A stretch of 64,000 bases of DNA from Pseudoips prasinana (GCA_951640165.1 OX621260.1:12914001-12978000); one strand, 5' to 3'; positions 9,064-19,602 are shown, numbered from the stretch's first letter. Translations and numbers: made by a program. The notes: generated by a model from the sequence alone, not told the origin.

Positions 9064-10031
9064 CCTTCGGCAGGATAGGCAGGACTGGCATACACGTAAG
9101 GATAGGGGGGTGACCAGTCACCCCACAACTTATGTGCGAAAATAAACCATATGTTTACAAATATAAGTACTTTTTTTTAAATTAAACAAGTAATATAGTT
9201 CTAAATCAGAGTATAAAACACTATATTAACTAGTTTATGCGTATATATCTAACTAAATTTACAATGATATGCAGTTCAGACAAATATAATGACGGTGATC
9301 GGAACACACGGGCAAATGACATTTAACACAAATAATTTTAACTTTTTTGTCTTTTTTCTTGGCCACATTGAGCACCGAGCTTGTTTCTGTATTTTTAACG
9401 GGGGTGTACTTTCAGAAGGTTCCTGGTTTATGTTTAGAACATCCTGTATATTTTGAGTTATTTCTCGCGGTAAATTCGTGTTCAAACGACGCCTCGTATG
9501 AGGTTCGGATAATTTCATTGGCAATTCCTTCAAATATCTGCTTCGAAACTTATTAACAAGAGTCCTGCTTCGATATTGGGCTAACGGGACGTCATCATCG
9601 TCACTGGTGTCAGCATGGTCAATAACGTCACCCTGCTCTGAATGCACAGACACATTACCTTCAATATCCGACAATTTACTCTCATCTGAAGAATAATCCC
9701 CATCAGAACTTGTATTTCCTAGGTTTTCCAAATATTTATCACTATCATCGTCAGAAAGTCTTGCCATTTTTGCCGAAAAATGCTGCTATTTTAATTAGCC
9801 TTTCACAAACAAACACGAACGTAAAAGGATAGTGGGGTGATCGGTCACCCCAGCATGGTTAATATAGCAAAATCCACGACTTTCTGCAAATTAGTGGCAT
9901 ATGCTACTAATTACGTATGCTTAGATAGGAGAATACAGAAAATCACAACTCCTCTCAGTTATCGTATAAAAAGTTATCGCATCTTTTTTGAACGAGTGGG
10001 GTGATGAGTTACCCCCCTATCCTTCCGAAGG
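9064..10031. mobile_element. Internally deleted piggyBac element, 968 bp
   Basis: Flanked by TTAA at 9060-9063 and 10032-10035, the exact target duplication of piggyBac transposons. Ends are inverted repeats: CCTTCGGCAGGATAGG on the left and the complement of CCTTCGGAAGGATAGG on the right (15 of 16 match). Three near-palindromes GGGGTGA...TCACCCC lie at 9105-9124, 9834-9851 and 9998-10015 and may be subterminal transposase-binding sites (inference). The interior encodes the transposase relic at 9276-9767. The DDE core is absent, so the copy is non-autonomous. Confidence 0.9.
9276..9767 (-). pseudogene. piggyBac transposase relic: acidic N-terminus joined to C-terminus
   Basis: 163 codons from a true ATG. 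Residues 1-64 are Asp/Ser-rich, as in piggyBac N-termini. Residues about 68-110 resemble the helical segment after the catalytic core (LPMKLSEPHTRRRL, LPREITQNIQDVL). Residues 131-163 correspond to the cysteine-rich domain that binds element ends. The whole DDD catalytic region is missing between about residues 60 and 70. In the cysteine-rich part the second Cys is Trp (CSMW), and a frameshift at an A-run near 9341-9349 scrambles the rest. The neighbouring frame still reads CVKCHLPVC and HYICLNC before a stop at 9259-9261. Functional silence as a transposase is near certain; a role as a DNA-binding remnant is speculative. Confidence 0.8.
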
Positions 10032-10482
10032 TTAATGTCTCAATAGGGATTAGCCATCGATACGGGACATATTATAGTGCACAAGTGGGTGCACAAACAC
10101 AGGAGCACTTTCTATTCAATCACTCTCATTATTCGATGGGACGCCTAGCGACAAGACCAGAAAGAGGTCAAGTACAGGACCGACGGCTTTACGTGCTCTT
10201 CGAGGCACAAGGGTATAATACCGCAACCTCCCAACTCCCACTTCGGGCTGATGCTCAGAAATTTTTCTTTTTACAGTAAAGTCCCAAAATCAGTTTTGGG
10301 CCGACCCGGGATTTGAACCCAGGACCTCGTTCTCTGCTGGTGAACACGCTACCGTTACCGCTAGACCAACCAGGCGTCGGTTTCAATATTCGACCGCACT
10401 GGCCAGCTGCTGCGGCTTTGACTCTGTCGAGCGCCGTCAGATGGCGCCTGCGTTCCAATGATATATGATAATAAATAATCCA

Positions 10483-11016
10483 ACTGGGCTAGGCAGCGTT
10501 CAGGACGCTTTTTTTCTCGTATACAATACCAGTGTCTCGAGACAAACCTCTTAGACCAGATTGTATTGCCAATGATGACTTACGGAACAGAGACTAGACG
10601 TGGTTGCTCACTATTTACGTCATAAAGAGACTCTGGGTCACCCAAAGAGTAAAAGAGGGCTATGCTCGGAGTATCCCTGAGGGATCGAATCAGGAATGTT
10701 GAACCCTAGCTTGAGGGAGCGTAGCAGGAGAACTGTAACCGTAGCTTGAGGGATTACCAAGCTGAAGTGGCAGTGTACAGGGCACATAGCTCGTAGAATC
10801 GACAACTGCTGGGGCAGAAAGGTTCTTGAGTGCTGACGACGGACTGGAAGACGGAGTGTAGGTAGGCCCCCCTACAAGATGGATCGAAGATCTTGTGAGG
10901 GTCGCTAGAAACCGCTGGATGTGGATAGCGCAAGACCTGCAATTGTGGAGATATTTGTAGAAGACCTTTATCCAGCAGTGTCCTTTCGGCTGATATAATA
11001 ATGATGGTGATGATTG
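10483..11016 (+). mobile_element. RTE LINE 3' half-kilobase, degenerate
   Basis: Follows the RTE C-terminal coding order (TTGCCAATGATGACTTACGG, GGGATCGAATCAGGAATGTT, AAGCTGAAGTGGCAGTG, TACAAGATGGATCGAAGATC) and ends GATATAATAATGATGGTGATG. A local duplication of TAGCTTGAGGGA near 10705-10755 and several indels break the frame. It is the longest RTE tail apart from the full copy. Confidence 0.8.
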
Positions 11017-11086
11017 TGCTCAATTAATGATAAAAATTGTGGTCAAACAGTTTTTTTACTTACTTTTTGAAACAAACAATTGGACA

Positions 11087-11294
11087 TAGTTATGTAAAAT
11101 AGACCTAACTACAGAAACTAACTTTTGAGATTGCCAGAGAGTAAAATTAATACATTATAATAATAATCTCTCAAAATCTATTGATATAGATTTGAATAGA
11201 AACCATGGCCTTGTAATTTTAATATATTCATTTCACTAAAACTCTGGTTATCGTAAAAGTAAGTTTCTGTAGTTGGATCCATTTTACATAACTA
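11087..11294. mobile_element. MITE with about 35-bp inverted ends and TA flanks
   Basis: Left end TAGTTATGTAAAATAGACC continues to CTACAGAAACT. The right end is its complement with few mismatches (AGTTTCTGTAGTTGGATCC ... TACATAACTA). TA occurs at both borders, consistent with a Tc1/mariner-type target duplication. No coding capacity. Confidence 0.75.
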
Positions 11295-11399
11295 CCTCCG
11301 ATTTAAAACTACAATTATGTTAAACTTTAATTTCATGCTTTATACTATATTACATGTTATTATAGACAACAATATAATCTTCACATCGGGGAGTTGAAT

Positions 11400-11650
11400 A
11401 GAATAGAATTTATTTTTTAAATTTAACACACGAACTACTGCTAATACTAAAAATAATTACATAATATAATATATAAATGAGTTCCACTCTTAAAAAACTA
11501 TACCGTATATTCCTAAAAAGTAAGCCCCTTTTTTTGTAACTCCCGAGTACGGCCCACAACCCGTCTGCGGAGGTCAGGGTTGCAGACGCGCGTCTTTTGA
11601 CCCTCATACATCCATCCTTCACTAACACTCGATAAAAATGTATATTCATC
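11400..11650 (-). mobile_element. Probable LINE 3' end
   Basis: Begins GAATAGAATAGAATTTATTT (antisense of a simple LINE tail) followed by AT-rich 3'UTR-like sequence and a short open stretch. Assignment rests on tail style only. Confidence 0.35.
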
Positions 11651-12127
11651 CTTCACGCACAGGCCGCGACACTTTGCTTGACTTTTAACCCTTCACGTCA
11701 TTGTCAATACTATCCTTTTCTTACATACAAGAATAAATATAGTGCCATCTCACTCAAACAGGTTATGACATATCGGTCGACATATGACCCGAGCATCGGT
11801 GGTTGTCTATCCTTTTTTATCTTCAATTATTTATATAACTGTGTCCTTGTTGCTCATGTCACGACCCTTGTGACTAGCCACTTGAATAGATTAGGTGTTT
11901 TCGTACGAACGCGGGTTCAATATTCATTGATAATCGGTTCGTTGTTATTTGAAATGCAAGAAATGTGTTTTCTTTAGCATTTATTTATACCAAGTAGTTG
12001 TTAAATCGTATTACGATTTACAGGTCAATTTTTTAAGGTTCCGTTGCCAAATAGTTAAACAAACACCTTCAGCCTTCTAGGCTGTGTGGTACCCATACTA
12101 TTCCGTGGGTGTCGGCCCCCTAGACTT
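11651..12127. other. No recognisable gene; GGTTCCG fragment near 12034
   Basis: Only a 30-bp piece of the GGTTCCG family (TTTTTAAGGTTCCGTTGCC) and a CCGTGGGTGTCGG piece of a LINE tail are recognised. Confidence 0.4.
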
Positions 12128-12420
12128 GGGGAGTAAGCTGAGGAATTCGTAACGAGGGCGTTACGAAAAGAGTGATCGGGCGAGTTGGCGATTGGCGAGA
12201 AGTTGAGAGCAAGATGTTAATTAAAGAAGATAGAATGAGACAGAGTTACGTTTGGTACCTATTGCAGTAGTAGCAAGCGAAAGAGGTCCGACTATACATT
12301 TTCACAGCACACATAGCCAGTTACGTTTGACGTTTTACTTCAGTTGTGTCTAAAGCAAACTGGTTATTTTTTCACTTCAGCCTTGAATAAACCCAGGTTA
12401 TATATGAACACAACATTTCA
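12128..12420. repeat. Second copy of the 7130-7420 repeat
   Basis: Same block order as the copy at 7130, more complete around GCGTTACGAAAAGAGTGATC. No coding frame. Confidence 0.55.
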
Positions 12421-12455
12421 GAATCAAACAAAATCATGTTTTGTTGACGTTTAAA

Positions 12456-12722
12456 TAATAATAATGACATCCTGAAACATTATTCACACACGGCCATCTG
12501 ATCCTAAGCTTAACAGAGCTTACTATGGAAACCAGATAACTGATATATTACATATACTACTTTTCTTTTGTAAATACATACTTATATAGATAATTACACT
12601 CAGTCTCAGGACAAACAGACATATGTATTCATGCACACAAATATCTGTCTTGGGTGATAATCGAAGCCACGACCAGCGTCGTGAAATACAAGTTTCTACC
12701 AACCACGCCATCCGGCACATTT
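12456..12722 (-). mobile_element. SINE-A, near-complete
   Basis: This defines SINE-A. On the minus strand the order is: head TTGGC/TGGTTGG with B-box-like GTTCGATTCCCACCCAGGAC (degenerate here); GATATTTGTGTGCATGAA; CTGAGTCTGGGTGTAATTAT; AAGTATGTATTTACAAAAG; GGTTTCCATAGTACAAGC; TTTGGGATCAGATGGC; then a (TTA)n tail. This is the commonest element in the window. Its layout is like the Metulj-type SINEs of butterflies (family resemblance from memory). Confidence 0.85.
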
Positions 12723-13069
12723 ATTATAATCTTATAACGATTACGAGCAACTGATTTAGACCATATACACTAATTCTAAAAACCCCGGCTATACGGAACC
12801 ATTAAGATTGTCGGCCTACTCGCGAATTGCGTGGTATTTTGATTATGCATCTATATTCATACGATTTCAGGGCTATAAGTTCAAGACTAAGGTCAACTAA
12901 TAAATTAACATGTGACTTGTAATGTTTGACTACACGTGTAGCTCTTTATTTAAGTTATACCCCTCACTACTGCCTCATCCCCTCGTATTTCAGTTTTAAT
13001 CCCCATATAGAACTAGTACTTGTGTGACCTATATATGTAAGCTGTACAGGTTTAAATTTAACTTTGTTG

Positions 13070-13335
13070 CTATATGGCTGACGGCATAGAATATCGCTTC
13101 CCCATTTCATCCCGTGGGGGCGTAGAAGTCAACCCCAGTATATATCTCCCAGAGAACGAACAGCAGTGGTTCTCTGTATACATCGTATCAAATCATAGAA
13201 CATACATGGGGGTGATTCGAATACTCCTCATCATAAAGTACCTAAAGTTTGCGTTTGAACATCAACTCCTTGGCCACCCTATATATAGCGCGATCGCCAA
13301 CCGTCGGGCAAGCGTAGTAATTATGGCATATAATA
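13070..13335 (+). mobile_element. LINE 3'UTR-like fragment
   Basis: Contains CATTTCATCCCGTGGG and GCGATCGCCAACCGTCGGGC..GTAATTATGGCATA, which recur near LINE tails at 18785, 49060 and 52010. An open frame of 102 codons here has no recognisable domain and runs into the SINE-B, so I treat it as chance. Confidence 0.4.
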
Positions 13336-13337
13336 TA

Positions 13338-13583
13338 ATATCTGGGGACAATGTCACACAGATCATCCTAGCCCCAAACTAAGCAAAGCTTGTACTATGG
13401 GTACCAGGCGACGATATACATACTTATATAGATAGATAAATACTTATATACATAGAAAACATCCATGACTCAGAAACAAATATTCGTGCTCATCACACAA
13501 ATATTTGCACTTACCGGGATTCGAACCCAGGACCACCAGCTTCGTAGGCAGGATCACTACCAACTAGGCTACGGTGACCATCA
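13338..13583 (-). mobile_element. SINE-B
   Basis: Nearly the same sequence as the copy at 5545, including CATCCATGACTCAGAAACAA. Low divergence suggests recent spread of this family. Confidence 0.85.
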
Positions 13584-13605
13584 TATGTCTCCAAATTATG
13601 TCCAT

Positions 13606-13665
13606 TGTAGAAATCTTTTGGGAGGCCTTTGTCCAGCAGTGGACGACATTATGCTGACATGATGA
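13606..13665 (+). mobile_element. RTE LINE 3' tip
   Basis: Very short piece: TTTTGGGAGGCCTTTGTCCA, then CAGTGGACG and CTGACATGATGATG. Confidence 0.65.
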
Positions 13666-14316
13666 TGCTCTACAAACTGGAGAGAGGCACAGCGGTCATT
13701 CACACAAAGAGCAGCCCGATTGTGAATGTACTTCCACCTTACAGAAGACATCCCTCAATAATAACATTAATAACTTAATGTTGTGTTTCTGTGTAAGTAA
13801 CGTCACTAGAGCTCATCGGGGTGCGGGGAAGGGTCAGCAACACTATTTTGCTCGATCTTCTTAAAAGGCCGGGAACGCACCTGCGAGCCCTGCTGTGTGT
13901 GGTGTGTACCAATATTTAAATTACACCTTTTATAGATGATCTGTTTCCGTGAATACACCGTAGACGAGAGACTTATTAATTTTTATATCTGGTTGTTACA
14001 GCGCCTTTACAAATACCTACAAACTACGTCAAAGTTTCAGCAGTCCACCTTATATACCGACAAACGGGACAGACGGGCATACGGACGGACAACTCAGTAA
14101 TAGAGTCCCGTTGGTACGCTTTGCGTACAGAACCCTAATGATCTACTTATCCAAATGTATTGGGAAACAAGCTATCAGTCATAATATCGTGTTCGGTAGC
14201 AAGGACAACGTTGCCGTCACGCCCTTACCCCTGACCTCTGATCCCGGACCATAAAACTGTACAATTGAACCTTTGACAATGATCTGAGTCATCAAGCCTA
14301 ATTCATACTTTCTTTT

Positions 14317-14940
14317 TAGGGTTCCGTAGCCAAATGACAAAAAAACGGAACCCTTATAGATTCGTCATGTCAGTCTGTCTGTCCGTCCGTATGTCACAGC
14401 CACTTTTTTCCGAAACTATAAGAGCTTTACTGTTGAAACTTGGTACGTACGTATTCCGTGAACCGCATTAAGATTTTTACACAAAAATAGAAAAAGAAAA
14501 ATAATTTTTGGGGGTTCCCCATACATAGAACTGAAACTCAAATTGTTTTTTTTTTTATATTAACCGTACATGTGGGGGGGGGGGGGGGGGGGGTATCTAT
14601 GAATAGGTCTTGAAAAATGATATGGAGGTTTCTAATATATATTTTTTCTAAACTGAATAGTTTGCGCGAGAGACACTTCCAAAGTGGTAAAATGAGGGGG
14701 GCACTCATTTTACCCCCCTGTAACTTCTAAAATAAGAGAATGATAAAACTAAAAATAAAATATGATGTACATTACCATGCAAACTAACAACGAAAGTTGG
14801 TTTGAACGAGATCTAACAAGTAGTTTTTTTAATACGTCATAAATCGTAAACCGCAATTTGCTTTAATTTAATCAACTGAAATACTTGCTGTTACAGAACC
14901 CTTCATGGGCGAGTCCGACTAATACTTGGCCGGTTTTTTT
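14317..14940 (+). mobile_element. 'GGTTCCG...CTTGGCCGG' family repeat, long form
   Basis: Starts TAGGGTTCCGTAGCCAAATG, with ACGGAACCC a few bases on, so the start can fold. It ends GGGCGAGTCCGACTAATACT then TTGGCCGG. A G-run of about 20 (14574-14593) and AATGAGGGGGGCACTCATTT lie inside. The same long form occurs inverted at 46408-47027. Unit ends lack clear TSDs. Confidence 0.65.
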
Positions 14941-14959
14941 TTAAACTTATGGCAATACA

Positions 14960-15140
14960 TAGTATATAAATTGGGACAACTAACAAACACGCCGCCATCT
15001 GATCCCAAACTAGACATAGCCTGTGTTATGGCAATGAGACAACTAATAAACATTTTTATACATTTTTAAAAGAAAGATCAAAGATTTGTCCTGGGTGAGA
15101 ATCGAACCCACGACGCTAACCACTATACTAACAGACCAGT
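14960..15140 (-). mobile_element. SINE-A-like element, 'ACTAACAAACACGCC' subtype
   Basis: Minus-strand SINE with the shared 3' domain (GCCATCTGATCCCAAACTAG on the plus strand) but a different middle (AGAAAGATCAAAGATTTGTC) and a tRNA-like GAATCGAACCCACGACG. It forms the left half of a duplicated block (second copy at 15824). Confidence 0.75.
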
Positions 15141-15190
15141 CCAATATAATACAATCCAATAAAGAAATCTTATCAGTAGGTATTTGTTGT

Positions 15191-15250
15191 AATTGGCCCT
15201 ATTATTAAGGACTGAGGGTTATCCCTCAGTCCCTAATAATAAGGCCAATT
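15191..15250. repeat. Hairpin between two opposed SINEs
   Basis: AATTGGCCCTATTATTAAGG and its complement enclose ACTGAGGG..CCCTCAGT, giving an almost perfect 60-bp palindrome. Confidence 0.75.
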
Positions 15251-15294
15251 TCTACGCACGTATGTAGACACAGGCACACTATTTATGCTATTTT

Positions 15295-15424
15295 GACGGG
15301 CCTATTGGTGTGGTTGGCAAATGCTTACTTTTCACGCCGGAGGTCGTGGGTTCGATTCCCACCCAGGACAGATATTTGTGTGCATGAACGTACTTAGTCC
15401 TGAGTCTGGGTGTAATTATCTATA
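15295..15424 (+). mobile_element. SINE-A, cut by a MITE
   Basis: Head GACGGGCCTATTGGTGTGG and GGTTCGATTCCCACCCAGG are intact. The copy stops at GTGTAATTATCTATA where the MITE 15425-15823 begins. Confidence 0.8.
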
Positions 15425-15823
15425 CAACATATAACGTAATTAACGCACATCCTCAAACACCCCAATTAGAATATTATGTTGTAATCATAATACATACACT
15501 GAATTTTTTATTTAACATGTTTGTTATGCATTGTTATTAACTAAAATATTTTCTTGGAATACAGTTTATTTTTTATTTTGTATTGAATGATTGAATTCAT
15601 ATGAATACAAATAAAACTGCGCTTTTAAAAGTCGTATTACTTTGACTTACGGTCCATTTCAATTTGTGTTGACTGTAGGTACAGGGTTAATATGACAATA
15701 ATTTCCATAGTTTTAATTATTTTGGAATAAAAAATTACCTATATTAAAAATGATATAAATCGATTCAGTAAACGATTCTGAACAAACTATTTTCAGGATG
15801 TGCGTTAATTAAGTTACATGTTG
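15425..15823. mobile_element. 399-bp MITE with about 29-bp inverted ends, TA flanks
   Basis: Left CAACATATAACGTAATTAAC..GCACATCCT and right AGGATGTGCG..TTAATTAAGTTACATGTTG are inverted repeats with two mismatches. TA lies at both borders (15423-15424, 15824-15825). The interior is AT-rich without ORF. The size and TA duplication fit a Tc1/mariner-derived MITE. Confidence 0.8.
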
Positions 15824-16104
15824 TATAAATTGGGACAACTAACAAACACGCCGCCATCTGATCCCAAACTAAACAGAGCCTGTAATATGGCAAAGAGACA
15901 ACTGATAAACATTCTTATATATTTTTAAAAGAAAGATCAAAGATTTGTCCTGGGTGGGAATTGAACCCACGACACTAACCACTATACTAACAGGCCTAAT
16001 ATAATCCAATCAAGAAATCTTATCAGTAGGTATCACCCTCAGTCCCTAATGATAGGGCCAATTTCAACGCACGTGTGTAGACACAGGCGCACTATTTATG
16101 CTAT
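15824..16104 (-). mobile_element. Second copy of the 14960 SINE block
   Basis: TATAAATTGGGACAACTAAC onwards repeats 14956-15290 with scattered substitutions and a shortened hairpin region, so a block of about 0.5 kb was duplicated in direct orientation. Confidence 0.75.
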
Positions 16105-16368
16105 ACAAATGCTTACTTTTCGCGCAGGAGAGATATTTGTGTGGAGACCGTGGGTTCGATTCCCACCCAGGACAGATATTTGTGTGCATGAACATGTCTG
16201 TTTGTCCTGAGTCTGGGTTTATTTATCTATATAAATATGTATTTACTAAAAGAAAAAGTAGTATAATATGTAGTATATCAGTTATCTGGTTTCCATAGTA
16301 CAAGCTCTGCTTAGTTTGGGACCAGATGGCCGTGTGTAAATAATGTCCCAGGATATTATTATTACATC
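16105..16368 (+). mobile_element. SINE-A, full 3' end
   Basis: Continues the duplicated block and, unlike the first copy, is not broken: it runs through GGTTTCCATAGTACAAGC to GGATATTATTATTA. The head has a small duplication of AGATATTTGTGTG near 16130 and 16174. Confidence 0.8.
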
Positions 16369-16369
16369 A

Positions 16370-16590
16370 TTCATCATCATTAGCCTAATATCGTTCATCG
16401 CTGAACATAGGCATCTCCCAAAGGTTACCACAACGTTGCCATTTGGAGGAGTTTACCGTAGTCACCGCGCTTGGCATCCGAGTTAGCGACCGCAGTTAGG
16501 TGATAGCTAATACACACACTAAGATTTCTCTTAGGTTGGAATCGAATCCTCGACCTCTGGCTTAGCAGTGAGGGACGCTAACCACAAGCT
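16370..16590 (-). mobile_element. 3' end of a second RTE-like LINE, then a tRNA-like fragment
   Basis: ATCATTCATCATCATTAGCC opens an antisense tail. GAACATAGGCATCTCCCAAA and CAACGTTGCCATTTGGAGG recur at 48620-49020. From 16525 a GGAATCGAATCCTCGACC block is a SINE head. Confidence 0.6.
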
Positions 16591-17185
16591 AGGATATTAA
16601 TTTCTCTAAATATACTTATCCTTAATCAGTCTGCACGCGTTTATTTCATTTCTTACTCATTTAGTTCAAAAAACAGACCACTACTGCAGGAGATAGTATC
16701 TTCGTATATACGCAGTGACTGGTTCAAGACACTAGCGTGTGGAGCTGTTCTAGCAGCTGACCTGAGCATTCCGACCGAGACGTTGTGACATCAGAAAGCG
16801 TAGATGCGGCAAATTTATTCTTGGCAATTAATATTGTCGTGGTTTTCTATGGAGACCAGCTTTTCCTTAGCAAGTGATGGCAATCTAAATTGTATCCGCA
16901 CAGAACTTGGCCACGAGAATCGCATTATGAGTAGTTTCCATCAGTATTTAAGCATGCAGTTGTTAGGGCACGCGTGACATGATAACAGGTGTCCCTTCGT
17001 CTATGGGACTACACAACATTTGCATTGCAGGCTGCAATCATTGATGTATCTCCACTTGAACAAGTTGACCATTAAATAACGCCAAAAACAATGCACAATT
17101 CTGTAACATCGGTGACGCGGCAGTGTTTCTCCGCGTGCCGCAAGAAAGTGTCTATGGGCTACCATCAGTTGCTTACTATATACAA
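16591..17185. other. No recognisable gene
   Basis: Less AT-rich than its surroundings and not matched by repeats in the window; no open frame longer than chance and no splice pair seen. Confidence 0.4.
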
Positions 17186-17370
17186 ATGGGCAGAGGTTAC
17201 CCTAATGTCAGAGTTGTTCAAACCGCTCTATAGGCCTCTGACATGGCTTAACGACTATTTCCTAATGGATACAACCGGGATCGATAACTTACGTGCCTTC
17301 CGAAGAACGGAGACGCTCAAAAATTAAACTACTTTGGCGGTCACCCATCTATGCCGATCGAGGATGCGGG
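17186..17370 (-). mobile_element. Repeat with 5S-rRNA-like block
   Basis: Minus-strand copy of the element at 62665-62885: CACGTAAGT-side blocks, TCCGTTCTTCGG, AGCCATGTCAGAGGC, TGAACAACTCTGACATTAGG. On the minus strand GATGGGTGACCG resembles the 3' half of 5S rRNA, so it may be a 5S-derived SINE (tentative). Confidence 0.5.
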
Positions 17371-17404
17371 CATGTCATCAATACGTGTGCAATCAAAGGG
17401 TTAT

Positions 17405-17655
17405 GGAGGGCCGGTTCGCATGTTTGGTAAATGCTTGACTTTCACGCCGTAGGTGGTTGGTCGAATCCCACCCAGGATAGATACTTGTGTCATCAAACTT
17501 GCCTGTTGGTCCTGATTCTGAGTGTAATTATTTATGTAAATACAAAACAAAAGTAGTATATGTAATATATCAGTTATCTGGTTTCCATAGTACAAGCTCT
17601 GCTTAGATTGGGATGTGGCCGTGTGTGAATAAAAACCCGGGAGATATTTTTATTC
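17405..17655 (+). mobile_element. SINE-A
   Basis: Complete order from GGCCGGTTCGCATGTTTGG to CCCGGGAGATATTTTTATT; the A/B boxes are mutated (GGTCGAATCCC), so this copy is old. Confidence 0.8.
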
Positions 17656-18179
17656 AAAAAATATTATAAAGTAAAAATAAGTTTTATTTTACTTAAACTG
17701 CACCTCTATTCCTTCCTAGGTCTATGATAAGAAAGCGCTGCCCATCGCAGCGCGTGCGCGCGTTTTTGCCACGATGAATATTTATCAGCATCCATTAGCG
17801 CGTCCGATACACTTTCAGAGTGATTGCAGTTGTCTTTACTTATACCATCTAGCTACTTTGTGTTATCTGTGCTGTATCGAAGGCTTCTGAACCACCCATA
17901 GAGAATCTAGTCAAACTACCATCAAATTATTACGCAAACAAAATAAGCTAGACTGTGATAAATTAGTCAATCAAATATATATTCACATACCTAGTCGCTC
18001 CCATCGTATCCGTGACCTAAACTAAGTTAATTTTGTTGATTACCTATAGTTTGCCTTAGTTGCTTGTTACTAGTTTTACTGTTTCATATGATCTGTTATA
18101 GATGACGATGCTGGTTGTGTGATTAACGAAGTCTTTTTAAGAAATACTGTATTAGTATTAAGCAAATTACGCAATTGTT
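17656..18179. other. No recognisable gene
   Basis: Contains a short CpG-rich patch (CAGCGCGTGCGCGCG near 17750) but no exon or repeat I can name. Confidence 0.4.
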
Positions 18180-18470
18180 TGTTGTCTCAATTAAAATAAA
18201 ATAAATAAATAAAATAAAATAATGTACCAATCATGTCAGTTTATATATATTGCCATGGCTAACGGGTATACTACTAGGTCGATGACAACAGGTAAATATG
18301 ATGTACCCAGAGTTGGTAATTATTATGGCGACAGAACCTTAAGAAAACGCATTCCTTACCTATTGAATACTTTGCCTGTTGACATCAGACAAGAAGATAA
18401 GAAATTATCTATTTATTATCGGGTTGCCTTATTCCATCACTCTCGTGATCCTAGGGATGAATTGTAAATA
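18180..18470 (+). pseudogene. Retrotransposon pol C-terminal remnant (tentative)
   Basis: An 81-codon frame with TTRSMTTGKYDVPRVGN and YGDRTLRKRIPYLLNTLPVD has the look of LINE RT C-termini, where an R-x-N-Y-G-x-R-S-x-W-N-x-L-P stretch is common. It follows an (AAATA)n run and ends before a SINE-D piece. Confidence 0.45.
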
Positions 18471-18473
18471 CAA

Positions 18474-18880
18474 CCAATTCGGGCTGATGCTAAGAATTTT
18501 ATATGTACAGAAAAATCCCAATATATAATTTTGTTGGCCCGAACTGGGTTTTAGACCCAGGACCTCATCGCTTAGGTAGGCAAGCCAATGATGCAGTCAT
18601 TCTTATGGTATATATGGTTTTTACGGTATTCTATTCTATAGTATGTATCTTCTCTCCTCATGTAATGAGCGTAAACGTGAGGCGTCCTGCTTTTAATATT
18701 TATTGATTTATCATGTCAGCCAAATTACGTCCACTGCTACAGAAAAGCCTCCCCAAAGAATGGGGGGAATACGCCATAATCGTCAAGCTTGGCAGACGGG
18801 TTAGCGATCGCATTTTGGTGGTCATAGTGAACAGAAAAACGCTGCCGCCCGTTCTTTGGTAGGTATTCCCTAGGAAAGAT
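18474..18880 (-). mobile_element. SINE-D fragment followed by LINE 3'UTR fragment
   Basis: 18474-18605 has TTCGGGCTGATGCTAAGAAT and a tRNA-like ACCCAGGACCTCATCGC. 18713-18880 has the antisense TCATGTCAGCC tail and GCAGACGGGTTAGCGATCGC, shared with 13290 and 52010. Confidence 0.5.
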
Positions 18881-18999
18881 TTCTGATGGGCGATGAGATG
18901 AGGTTATGATATTTGATATGATTGGTTACAACTATCAAACAGTAATCTACGAAGTATTAGTACAAAATTAAAATCTTAATTGAAAATGAAATTTATTCG

Positions 19000-19560
19000 G
19001 CCAGTTTTCTCAAGGAATCTGGAATTTTCTGCATCCAATTATACAAGCACGGGAATAGTAATCTTCACCTCTTAGCATTTCAATATCTTCGCTTATTAAT
19101 AGGTCCAATGATCATCTTCGTAACTGAACTTGCATCAAAAGTACCGACAGTTTCAATTCAAACTCAAATTGTGTTTCAAAAGCTCATCTTTAGAGGTATT
19201 TAAAAGAAGAACAAGGAAACACTTTTTGTCACAATCACTGTAATCTATAATATATGTATTAGTATAATTAGGAGTTTTATATCTATGTAGTGTGTATAGT
19301 ATGTTATTTGTTTGTATTATTAGTATGTAGATATATATCTATTTCTACCAGTTGGTAGTAGCAATTAGTATCACTTAATATTATTTTTCTTTTGATGTTG
19401 TACACTGTTTTTACCTTCTTCTACAAATCTCCCTCTGTCAGTGGTTTGCTCATTGCTGGAAGAAAACTCATCAATGAGTTAAGCTCGCCCTTGTACATTA
19501 GTTTACAAATACACATGTATAAAATGTTTATTTTCTGTATACAATAAAGAATAAGAATGA
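19000..19560 (+). mobile_element. Probable LINE 3' end
   Basis: TTTAGAGGTATTTAAAAGAA encodes an L-E-V-F-K-R-R-T-like LINE C-terminus, followed by about 300 bp AT-rich sequence and CAATAAAGAATAAGAATG, a polyadenylation-like tail. Confidence 0.45.
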
Positions 19561-19602
19561 AATTGCTCGCACGCTACAAAGTCTGATCGTCAGTATTTTC
19601 AA

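Larger units (their letters stand above)
9036..10378 (-). mobile_element. SINE-D interrupted by a piggyBac element
   Basis: This defines SINE-D. On the minus strand the tRNA-like head is at about 10300-10378 (TAGCGGTAACGGTAGCGTG, B box GGTTCAAATCCC). The body (AGTGCTCCTGTGTTTG and GTCCCATCG-type blocks) runs to 10040, and a short remainder GGCTAGAAGGACATTATT lies at 9036-9056. The two parts are separated by 9064-10031. The uninterrupted order of blocks is seen at 55436-55800. Confidence 0.75.

Noticed and set aside
13074..13382. 102-codon ORF as a host gene
   Set aside because: It contains LINE-tail blocks and ends inside SINE-B.
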